Of a stretch of DNA of 7,109 nucleotides, positions 1-4,885 are shown piece by piece. Position 1 is the first letter of the stretch. Each line of letters begins with the position of its first letter. The DNA comes from Erysipelotrichaceae bacterium (GTDB lineage Bacteria; Bacillota_I; Bacilli_A; Erysipelotrichales; Coprobacillaceae), in NCBI GenBank assembly GCA_021202205.1, contig JAJQDJ010000143.1, positions 1 to 7,109 of the forward strand, given 5' to 3'. The translations under genes and the position numbers were made by a program. The notes under the pieces were generated by a model. The model was not told the DNA's origin and made no database searches. It saw nothing but the letters and a program-made list of their open reading frames with translations.

Positions 1-85
1 CCATGTTTTTATATTAATGATGCCATTTTTGAAGTGCGAAACTTGAGTTATTTAAAAAAATTTCATTTTAATAAAGAAATTTGAG

Positions 86-116
86 ACTTTTCGAGCGTAT
101 ATATAAGTAAGGGGTA
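86..116 (+). promoter_or_regulatory. Conserved leader block, copy 1
   Basis: This is the first of three near-identical blocks of about 30 bp in the window (others at 1229 and 2382). It reads TTTCGAGCG, then TATATATAAG, then TAAGGGGTA. This copy has one extra T before CGAG. Further upstream, AGTGCGAA (33-40) and an A-rich tract also recur in copy 2, at nearly the same distance (33 versus 1173). The TATATATAAG part could serve as a -10 region, but the gap from TTTCGA is far too short for an ordinary sigma-A -35/-10 pair, and no -35 hexamer is conserved among the three copies. The whole block is conserved without a variable spacer, which suits a binding site for a dedicated activator or alternative sigma factor, or a transcribed RNA element. 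Its role as a promoter is inferred. Confidence 0.6.
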
Positions 117-131
117 TTTTTATATACTCCT
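110..131 (+). other. Small leader hairpin, copy 1
   Basis: The sequence AGGGGTAT (110-117) pairs with ATACTCCT (124-131), giving 8 pairs with one G-U and a six-base loop. The same hairpin is present in the second module copy (1253-1274). It is absent after the third conserved block. The 3' arm contains CTCCT, which resembles anti-Shine-Dalgarno sequence and could alternatively pair with the AGGA of the downstream ribosome binding site. That regulatory idea is speculative; the base pairing is read directly from the sequence. Confidence 0.5.
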
Positions 132-134
132 AAC

Positions 135-170
135 AGAAGTAATCACAAAGTGGTTGCTTCTTTTTATTTT
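135..170 (+). terminator. Terminator-like hairpin in the leader of zincin gene 1
   Basis: A 12-pair stem (135-146 with 150-161, two G-U pairs) closes on an AAA loop and is followed by TTTTATTTT. It has the form of an intrinsic terminator. It lies between the conserved block (86-116) and the ribosome binding site at 176-181, so transcripts starting at the block would meet it before the gene. The sequence is almost unchanged in module copy 2 (1278-1313). It may be an attenuator, the 3' end of a short leader RNA, or simply the terminator of an upstream transcript. Confidence 0.7.
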
Positions 171-189
171 ATACGAAAGGAAAATCAAA

Positions 190-927
190 ATGAGTAGATG
201 GATTAAGAGGGATTATGTGTATTATTATGTCATGTATGATGAAAGTGATGTAATAAGGGAAGAATATGCATATAAGGTGTCTCATTATAAATTGAATGTT
301 TATGATGAGATTGTAGCATTTGATTTTGTCCAACAACCAAAAAGAGTTTTTAACTCTGATTATGTTGTTGAACAAATGATGTTACAGTTAAGTATTGAAG
401 ATGAAGTAAAAGATATTATTAAAAGAGATTTTAAAATAATACCTTTAGATCATTTGCAGTTTTTAATTGATAATGATATTAAGATTGTTAAGTCATCATG
501 TGAGACATTTTATAGTGGTCAATTTAAGACAATATATATTGATGTGTTACAATCAGGTGAAGGAATTGTAGCACATGAATTAGGACATGCTTTTGTAGAT
601 ATTAATAATCTTTATAGAAATAATGAATTAAAAGTGTTAATGCAAAATATAGTCAATAATGTAAAAAATATAACATCGAAAATTATAAATAATGATTCTT
701 ATATGTATGTTGAATCAGAAAAATTCATAAGAAAATATCAAGGAAGAACATATATTTTAGAAAAAGATTATTATGGGAAACATATACAATTAGTTTTTTC
801 TGATCTTGAGGAATATATAAGTGTTGGGTTTGCAACATTTGTAATTAACCCTATGTTATTATATAATAAAGATAAAGAATTATATGAGTTTATAGCAAGA
901 GGAGGATTGTTGAATGAAAATGTATGA
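190..927 (+). CDS. HELGH zincin metallopeptidase, lethal-factor/PPEP-like (module copy 1)
   Basis: This predicted zinc metallopeptidase has 245 residues. The ATG at 190 is chosen because it follows AAAGGA (176-181) with good spacing; an upstream TTG would lie inside the terminator stem. HELGH is at about residues 129-133, giving two histidine ligands and the catalytic glutamate. Downstream come YQGRT (about 183-187) and LEEYISVGF (about 206-214), then NP and YEFI. In anthrax lethal factor and PPEP-type peptidases (ATLF, family M34) a YGRT motif supplies a catalytic tyrosine, and the E of the ExF motif is the third zinc ligand; here E208 is the likely equivalent. The spacing from HELGH to that glutamate (about 75 residues) is longer than in lethal factor, so the family call is tentative; an ImmA/IrrE-type or unassigned gluzincin is possible. 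No signal peptide or membrane segment is seen, so it is probably cytosolic. Residues 1-70 are of unknown function. It overlaps the 68-residue gene by 14 nt. Confidence 0.7.
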   Translation: MSRWIKRDYVYYYVMYDESDVIREEYAYKVSHYKLNVYDEIVAFDFVQQPKRVFNSDYVVEQMMLQLSIEDEVKDIIKRDFKIIPLDHLQFLIDNDIKIVKSSCETFYSGQFKTIYIDVLQSGEGIVAHELGHAFVDINNLYRNNELKVLMQNIVNNVKNITSKIINNDSYMYVESEKFIRKYQGRTYILEKDYYGKHIQLVFSDLEEYISVGFATFVINPMLLYNKDKELYEFIARGGLLNENV

Positions 928-1120
928 TGAAGTTACAGGTGAAGTTTATCATATTTATGCTGGTGAAGAAATTTTACATTTGGAAGATATTTTAAGCGAG
1001 GAAGAATTTAAGCAGTTAAAAAGAGATGAAGCATTAGATGGATTTCCTGGAGGTATTCCTGATTGGTCTAAACATTATAAAGGGAAGAAACAAAACAAGA
1101 TAGATAATGATAATATTTAG
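914..1120 (+). CDS. Acidic 68-aa partner protein (module copy 1)
   Basis: I do not recognise this family. The 68-residue protein is acidic in its first two thirds (YDEVTGEVYHIYAGEE, then LEDILSEEE), has a PGGIPDW segment at about 45-51 and ends in a lysine-rich, then Asn/Asp-rich tail. It has no cysteine, signal peptide or membrane segment. GGAGGA at 901-906 precedes the ATG at 914; a second in-frame ATG at 920 could also serve. The start lies inside the 3' end of the zincin gene (14-nt overlap), so the two are translationally coupled and probably made together. The pair is duplicated at 1334-2252, where this protein differs at 13 of 68 positions by eye. An immunity, inhibitor or adaptor role for the protease is inferred from context only. 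Confidence 0.75.
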   Translation: MKMYDEVTGEVYHIYAGEEILHLEDILSEEEFKQLKRDEALDGFPGGIPDWSKHYKGKKQNKIDNDNI

Positions 1121-1135
1121 CTAGAGGATATTTTA

Positions 1136-1157
1136 AATAATTTTTGTAAATCTTATT
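1136..1157 (+). repeat. Upstream repeat preceding conserved block 2
   Basis: A 22-nt AT-rich sequence containing ATTTTTGTAAATC is identical at 1136-1157 and 2300-2321. From here to the conserved block, copies 2 and 3 align with few gaps (TGTTGTTAAT, GAATGA and A-rich tracts are shared). The repeated regulatory cassette is therefore about 110-125 bp long and begins soon after the stop of each 68-residue gene. Copy 1 upstream (1-85) is more diverged. Confidence 0.65.
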
Positions 1158-1228
1158 GACTGTGTTGTTAATAGTGCGAATGATAAAAAAATTTAATTTT
1201 TTTTGAAAAATTAAAAAGAAAAACGGGG

Positions 1229-1259
1229 ACTTTCGAGCGTATATATAAGTAAAGGGGTA
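1229..1259 (+). promoter_or_regulatory. Conserved leader block, copy 2
   Basis: This is the second copy of the block at 86-116. It shares TTTCGAGCG and TATATATAAG exactly, with one extra A before GGGGTA. Equivalent bases are 1142 bp apart between copies 1 and 2. It lies in the 213-bp gap between the first 68-residue gene and the second zincin gene, with no terminator seen between that gene and the block. Transcription from module 1 could therefore run into this leader and stop at the hairpin at 1278. Confidence 0.6.
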
Positions 1260-1277
1260 TTTTTATATACTCCTAAT

Positions 1278-1313
1278 AGAAGTAATCACAAAGTGGTTGC
1301 TTCTTTTTATTTT
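1278..1313 (+). terminator. Terminator-like hairpin in the leader of zincin copy 2
   Basis: This is the same 12-pair stem (1278-1289 with 1293-1304), AAA loop and T-run as at 135-170. It again lies between the conserved block and the ribosome binding site (AAGGA at about 1320). The smaller AGGGGTAT/ATACTCCT hairpin precedes it at 1253-1274. The stem is unchanged while the adjacent protein-coding DNA has diverged, which suggests that the structure is under selection. Confidence 0.7.
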
Positions 1314-1333
1314 ATACGGAAGGAAAGATATAA

Positions 1334-2059
1334 ATGAGTTGTTGGATCAAACAGGAGAAAACGTATTATTATGTGAAGTACGATGAAAGTGAAGAGCTGA
1401 GAGAAAAGTATTTATAGCATCAATCAGGATTATATGATGATATAATTGCTTTCACATTCGCATAGCAACCAAAAAGAGTATTTAATAGTGATGTTGCTGT
1501 CGAAGAGATTATGAGTAAATTAAGCATTGACGACGAAGTTAGAGATATTGTTAAAAGAGATTTTAAAATGATATTAATGAATCATTTGCAGTTTTTGATT
1601 GACAATGAAATAAAGATAGTAAACTCTTTACATGATACATATTATAGTGGTAAAAATAAAACAATTAATATCGATATATCACAATCAACCGAGGGTATGG
1701 TTGCCCATGAAATGGGACATATGTTTGTGGATATTAATAATCTTTATAGAAATAATGAATTAGAAGTGTTAATGCAGGATGTGGTGAATAATTTTAAGAA
1801 TATAACATCGAAATTTATTAATAATGATACGTATATTTATGTAGAATCTGAAAAATTTATAAGAGAATATCAGGGAAGAACATATATTTTAGAAAAAGAT
1901 TATTATAGTAATAATATGCAACTAACATATTATAATTTAGAGGAATATTTAAGTGTTGGTTTTGAAACGTTTGTAATTAACCCGAAGTTATTGTATACTA
2001 AGGACAGAGATTTATATGATTTTATTTTAAAAGGAGGCTTCTTAAATGAAAATGTATGA
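1334..2059 (+). pseudogene. Second zincin copy, 5' part interrupted by two in-frame TAG codons
   Basis: This is a tandem paralogue of the gene at 190-927. Translation from the ATG at 1334 gives MSCWIKQEKTYYYVKYDES, matching the start of copy 1. TAG then occurs at 1415-1417 and again at 1463-1465, the latter where copy 1 has Gln before QPKRVF. No frameshift is present, and the frame stays open from there to 2059. Four residues are missing near the first stop relative to copy 1. From an internal ATG at 1511, 182 residues could be made, covering HEMGH, YQGRT and LEEYLSVGF; these differ from copy 1 at about 50 of 182 positions with no gaps. No good ribosome binding site precedes 1511. TAG ends several other genes here, so a general reassignment of TAG is unlikely. 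The gene is probably decaying, but a shortened catalytic product cannot be excluded. Confidence 0.7.
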
Positions 2060-2252
2060 TGAAGTTACAGGCAAAGTTTATCATATTTATGCTGGTGAAG
2101 AAATTCAACGCTTGGAAGATATTTTAAGTGAAGAAAAATTAAAACAGTTAGAAAGAGATGAATCATTAGATGGAAATCCTGGTGGTATTCCTGATTGGTC
2201 TGTTTGTTATAAAGGTAATAAGAAAAATAAGATTGAAAACGATAATATTTAG
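2046..2252 (+). CDS. Acidic 68-aa partner protein (module copy 2)
   Basis: This is the paralogue of the protein at 914-1120: same length, same start MKMYDEVTG, same GGIPDW segment and same NDNI end, with 13 differences by eye. AAGGAGG at 2031-2037 is a strong ribosome binding site eight bases before the ATG, and the gene overlaps the end of the zincin frame by 14 nt, as in copy 1. It is intact although the protease copy before it is interrupted. That would fit an immunity or antidote gene kept after loss of its partner, but two copies are too few to prove it. Confidence 0.7.
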   Translation: MKMYDEVTGKVYHIYAGEEIQRLEDILSEEKLKQLERDESLDGNPGGIPDWSVCYKGNKKNKIENDNI

Positions 2253-2265
2253 ATAAATGTATGAT

Positions 2266-2290
2266 AAGCCAGTAGAATGCTGGCTTTTAT
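2266..2290 (+). terminator. Terminator after module copy 2
   Basis: The stem AAGCCAG (2266-2272) pairs with CTGGCTT (2280-2286) around a seven-base loop, and a short T-run follows. It lies 14 nt after the stop of the second 68-residue gene. Module copy 1 has no equivalent at this position, so this hairpin was gained in copy 2 or lost from copy 1. Confidence 0.7.
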
Positions 2291-2299
2291 AATGCTTTT

Positions 2300-2321
2300 A
2301 ATAATTTTTGTAAATCTTATT
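2300..2321 (+). repeat. Upstream repeat preceding conserved block 3
   Basis: This is identical over 22 nt to 1136-1157. It marks the left edge of the third copy of the regulatory cassette, which ends shortly after AAGGGGT at 2410, where similarity to the other leaders stops. Confidence 0.65.
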
Positions 2322-2381
2322 AAATATGTTGTTAATGGTATGAATGAAAAAATTAATTTTTTGAAAAAAAGAAAAACTGAA

Positions 2382-2410
2382 ACTTTCGAGCGTATATATA
2401 AGTAAGGGGT
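2382..2410 (+). promoter_or_regulatory. Conserved leader block, copy 3
   Basis: This third copy shares ACTTTCGAGCG, TATATATAAG and TAAGGGGT with copies 1 and 2, but the leader after it is unrelated. The small AGGGGTAT hairpin is missing and a different terminator-like hairpin follows at 2450. The gene that follows (2518-2745) does not resemble the zincin. Block conservation with changed cargo indicates that the block itself is the functional unit. Confidence 0.6.
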
Positions 2411-2449
2411 TATATTTTGTAGAAAGAATAAACACAAATATTAAACACT

Positions 2450-2475
2450 ACGTTGATATGATATCAGCGTTTTTA
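2450..2475 (+). terminator. Terminator-like hairpin in leader 3
   Basis: The stem ACGTTGAT (2450-2457) pairs with ATCAGCGT (2463-2470), one G-U, around a five-base loop, followed by TTTTAT. Its sequence differs from the hairpins at 135 and 1278, but its place is the same: downstream of the conserved block and upstream of the gene. Confidence 0.6.
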
Positions 2476-2517
2476 TGTCTTCTTAATGACCAGAAATAAA
2501 AATGTTGAAAAAATGTA

Positions 2518-2745
2518 ATGTATTATGATGAGATTGAACGTTTTAAAAGTGTTCACTATTTATGGGATGATTTTAGTTTTGTGAAGTTAAGTTTTAGAGA
2601 AATTATTGATTATATGATGGGACATGATATATCATGTTATACAGATTCTTTAGAATACCAATATGCCTTTCGTGATATGTGTGATAAAATGAAGAAGGTA
2701 TTAGGATATACTCTAACATTTTTCCAAATAAAAAAGCCAGATTAA
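2518..2745 (+). CDS. Hypothetical 75-aa protein behind conserved block 3
   Basis: I do not recognise this small protein (MYYDEIERF, then VHYLWDDFSF and FFQIKKPD at the end). It is rich in aromatic and acidic residues, with four methionines and two cysteines, no signal peptide and no clear membrane segment. The start is weak: only GAAAAA lies upstream, and an in-frame TGA at 2506 excludes a much earlier start. It may be a remnant of a longer gene. Its support comes from its position behind the third conserved leader block and from a terminator that overlaps its stop codon. It shows no obvious similarity to the zincin or to the 68-residue proteins. Confidence 0.45.
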   Translation: MYYDEIERFKSVHYLWDDFSFVKLSFREIIDYMMGHDISCYTDSLEYQYAFRDMCDKMKKVLGYTLTFFQIKKPD

Positions 2746-2753
2746 TGGCTTTT
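2732..2753. terminator. Bidirectional terminator between convergent genes
   Basis: AAAAGCCA (2732-2739) pairs with TGGCTTTT (2746-2753) around a six-base loop. There is an A-run on the left and a T-run on the right, so it works on both strands. The stop codon of the 75-aa ORF lies in the loop, and the minus-strand flavoprotein stop codon (2752-2754) overlaps the right arm. Confidence 0.75.
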
Positions 2754-3144
2754 AGAACTTATATACTTTTGGTTCGTCAGTAAATGATGCGATTGTTGCA
2801 GTAGCATCTTTAAAATAATAAACAACAGTATTACCATCACCAGCTTGATACATATTCTTCAATGATGGATAATCATCTAACATGGCTTCTTGAGCAGCTA
2901 TACGATTATCTTCAACCAATGTACCAGCTAATCTTATCCAAGTAGGACCATCACAAGCACAAATCTCAACTTTAGGAGATTTTTCTATTTGTTTAGCAAC
3001 ATCTTTTGATTTGCCTGTTTGAATATACAATTTTTCTTCAAATATACAAACTGTACCAAAAGGTCTTACTCTAGGTTGATCGTCTTCCACAGTAGCTAAA
3101 TAATAAGTACCACACTTCTTTAAATAATCATAAACTTCATTCAT
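2752..3144 (-). CDS. Pyridoxamine 5'-phosphate oxidase-fold flavoprotein (NimA/NimC-like)
   Basis: This 130-residue protein matches the small FMN-binding split-barrel family (PNPOx-like, NimA/NimC type). The N-terminal helix is followed by YYLATVEDDQPRVRPFG, the typical first strands with a PRVRP segment; then LYIQTGKSKDVAKQI, the usual K-S-K-D turn before a helix; and PKVEICACDGPTWIRLAG. Members bind FMN or related cofactors as cytosolic dimers and reduce small molecules. The substrate cannot be told from sequence; it is too short for a true PdxH. The ATG at 3144 follows GAGGAGGA and overlaps the stop of the upstream gene (ATGA), so the two genes form a coupled operon. It ends in a shared bidirectional terminator. 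Confidence 0.85.
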   Translation of the reverse strand: MNEVYDYLKKCGTYYLATVEDDQPRVRPFGTVCIFEEKLYIQTGKSKDVAKQIEKSPKVEICACDGPTWIRLAGTLVEDNRIAAQEAMLDDYPSLKNMYQAGDGNTVVYYFKDATATIASFTDEPKVYKF

Positions 3145-3740
3145 TTTTCATCCTCCTCTAAAATAATTTGTCTACGTTTCTTTGAACATGTTGAGTCATA
3201 AACTAATGATTGTATGTTCATTTTTATAAGATTATTTTTATCATAATGATAAGACGTTAAGTTTTGATGAACATAATCAAAAATATAAAGATGAGTGACA
3301 CAATTAATCATGATAAAATGATAAAAGATTGAATCATATGATAATGAAAGCAAATATTTTAATATAACCTCTTGTTGTATATTGTGACAATGAGAAAAGA
3401 TATACAAACCGTTATGTTTATAAGATTGATAATGTTTTGATTTTGTTATTTTTCGTTTAATAGCACTATCAATCTTTTTGATAACAAAGTTGATATCATC
3501 ATGACTATGATCAAATGGAGTCATATCTAAAGATGCATACAGTTGTTTTTTCTTATCGGCTATAGCTTCTTCTTTGGTTAAAGCTTGTGTAACTTCAATA
3601 CCATAATCTAGCGAAGGAATACGCAAATCAGGACAATCAGATAAGATGATATCATCTTCTTTGATATGAAAAACATCAATAAGTGTATAGGCTGCATATT
3701 TTTCAAAAAAATTCTTGCTGTAAGTTATGGCCATTATCAT
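3141..3740 (-). CDS. Uncharacterised 199-aa protein, possible PD-(D/E)XK-like fold
   Basis: I cannot name this family with confidence. A pattern near the N-terminus is suggestive: E13 in FFEKYAAYTL, then D38 in DCPDLRIP, then E49 and T51 in YGIEVTQAL. An E...D...ExK arrangement with K changed to T would suit a degenerate PD-(D/E)XK nuclease-like core, and GIEVT is common in such hypothetical proteins. The rest is Lys- and His-rich (IKRKITKSKHYQSYKH), followed by a hydrophobic Ile/Phe-rich stretch (about 130-155) that looks like buried strands rather than a membrane span. Possible starts are GTG 3743, ATG 3740 and ATG 3734; ribosome binding site support is weak for all. It overlaps the downstream flavoprotein gene by 4 nt. 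Confidence 0.55.
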   Translation of the reverse strand: MIMAITYSKNFFEKYAAYTLIDVFHIKEDDIILSDCPDLRIPSLDYGIEVTQALTKEEAIADKKKQLYASLDMTPFDHSHDDINFVIKKIDSAIKRKITKSKHYQSYKHNGLYIFSHCHNIQQEVILKYLLSLSYDSIFYHFIMINCVTHLYIFDYVHQNLTSYHYDKNNLIKMNIQSLVYDSTCSKKRRQIILEEDEK

Positions 3741-3770
3741 CACATCTTTATAAGCATCTTAACATAATCG

Positions 3771-3786
3771 TATCATAATGATAAGA
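3771..3786. promoter_or_regulatory. Palindromic candidate operator in the divergent intergenic region
   Basis: TATCATAATGATA (3771-3783) is a perfect palindrome around one central base. With three more bases it recurs exactly at 3239-3254, inside the minus-strand 199-aa gene. It sits about 30 bp upstream of that gene's start and contains TATGAT on the minus strand, a possible -10. A regulator binding here is a guess; AT-rich composition could produce such a repeat by chance. Confidence 0.25.
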
Positions 3787-3797
3787 TAAAAATAACT

Positions 3798-3825
3798 TTG
3801 ATATAGCCAAGAATTTGAGTATAAT
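3798..3825 (+). promoter_or_regulatory. Sigma-A-type promoter for the SRAP-HAD operon
   Basis: TTGATA (3798-3803) and TATAAT (3820-3825) are separated by 16 bp. This is close to consensus and lies about 20 bp before the ATG at 3845, so the leader is very short and carries only the GGAGATGAG ribosome binding site. No other strong promoter is seen until the terminator at 6957, so it may drive the whole five-gene run. Confidence 0.65.
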
Positions 3826-3844
3826 AAGCATGGAGATGAGAGAA

Positions 3845-4403
3845 ATGTGTGGTAAATATTATTATAGTCAGGATACCTATAATTTTTATTGATACACATG
3901 TTGATGTCAATTTTAGTAAGAATTTGAATTGTGATTATCGACCAGTACAAAATATTCCAATCATTCTTATACAAAATAATCAACGTATTTGTAAGATGAT
4001 GCCATGGGGTTATTCGATATATAATAAGAAGGTTATTAATACAAGAAGTGAAACTGTTAAAGAAATGAAATTATTTCATAATGACATTATTTATCGAAGA
4101 TGTCTCATACCAGCTCAAGGATTTTATGAAAAGGATGAAAACAAACATACTTTTGCGTTCGAGTCAAAAAGTCAAAAAACGCTTTTACTAGCGGGTATAT
4201 ATAATATAAACAATGAAGTTTCAATTATGACGACACAGGCCAATGAAGTGATGAAACCAATTCATCATCGCATGCCTTTGATGATTACAGAAACACAAAT
4301 GGATCGATGGTTAAGAGATAATCAAAAAATTGATTATTTTTTAAAACTTGAAAATAATGACTTAAAAATAGTTTCAGGAGTTTATCAGCTAAAATTATTT
4401 TAG
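3845..4403 (+). pseudogene. SRAP/YedK-HMCES-family abasic-site protein, frameshifted
   Basis: SRAP proteins use Cys2 to form a stable thiazolidine crosslink with abasic sites in single-stranded DNA. The ATG at 3845, after GGAGATGAG, gives MCGKYYYSQDTYNFY and then TGA. The rest of the family sequence continues in the +1 frame. Removing one T from the run at 3883-3887 restores a single 185-residue frame (DTYNFIDTHVDVN). The restored protein keeps the key residues: Cys2, Asn65 (INTRSET), Glu95 (GFYEK) and His140 (HHRMP). It is shorter than E. coli YedK. Because all active-site residues survive, the shift is recent or a homopolymer sequence error. Starting the downstream frame at the GTG at 3849 would lack the catalytic Cys2. 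It is first in the operon, 10 nt before UPF0158. Confidence 0.8.
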
Positions 4404-4413
4404 GGAGGATTTT

Positions 4414-4884
4414 ATGATTGATATTGAAGATATAGCAGCTGCATTTGAAAAGACAAAAGCAGATTGGAATCAATTTCTTAATACAAAGACAGGTGAAATA
4501 GTTGCTGTTTCGGATAAAATAAGATTGAATAGTGATGATGAAAATGTAATTGAAGAAATAGAGAAAAACAATGATTATGTGATGCTGCCTGATCAGTATG
4601 AATTAGATGAATGGTATATTATGGAAGACTTTGCTGAATCTTTAGAGGATAAAGATTTGCGTCATACGCTTATTGGAATGCTTAACAAACGTATTCAAAT
4701 AAAAAGTTTAAAAAATGAAATGAAACTATTAGGGATTACTCGTGATTATCGTTTGTTTAAAAAGAATGAATTTTTGAAGAAAGCAGTTGAATGGTGTTTA
4801 GAGCATGATATAGAATATAGTTGTCAATCGACAGATGTAGAAGCATTATGTCAGGAATATAAAGAACAATATGGGAGTGAATAA
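4414..4884 (+). CDS. UPF0158 family protein
   Basis: This 156-residue acidic protein has the look of UPF0158 (Pfam PF03682): an N-terminal IEDIAAAFE helix, a W-x-x-FLNTKTGEIV segment (about 19-31) and a central LPDQYELDEWYIMEDFAESLED motif (about 58-79). A C-terminal half follows with FKKNEFLKKAVEWCLEHDIEY. The molecular function is not known. It has no signal peptide or membrane segment and should be cytosolic. GGGAGGA (4403-4409) overlaps the stop of the SRAP gene and gives a strong start. The stop is followed after one base by the peroxiredoxin ATG, so translation is coupled. Confidence 0.8.
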   Translation: MIDIEDIAAAFEKTKADWNQFLNTKTGEIVAVSDKIRLNSDDENVIEEIEKNNDYVMLPDQYELDEWYIMEDFAESLEDKDLRHTLIGMLNKRIQIKSLKNEMKLLGITRDYRLFKKNEFLKKAVEWCLEHDIEYSCQSTDVEALCQEYKEQYGSE

Positions 4885-4885
4885 G

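Noticed and set aside
154..189. Upstream TTG start extending zincin 1 by 12 residues
   Set aside because: It lies within the 3' arm of the terminator stem and has no ribosome binding site; ATG 190 follows AAAGGA and aligns with the start of copy 2.
135..927. Type III toxin-antitoxin (RNA antitoxin, terminator, then toxin)
   Set aside because: The order of leader, terminator and gene is similar, but there are no short tandem RNA repeats and the protein is a zincin rather than a ToxN-like RNase.
1415..1465. TAG recoded as an amino acid
   Set aside because: TAG is the natural terminator of both 68-residue genes, the SRAP gene and bcp, so general reassignment does not fit.
2249..2437. Minus-strand small hydrophobic ORF
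   Set aside because: It runs through a terminator and the conserved regulatory block, has no ribosome binding site and resembles composition-driven open frame; other minus-strand ORFs at 169-375, 3759-3983 and 4285-4473 are likewise shadows.
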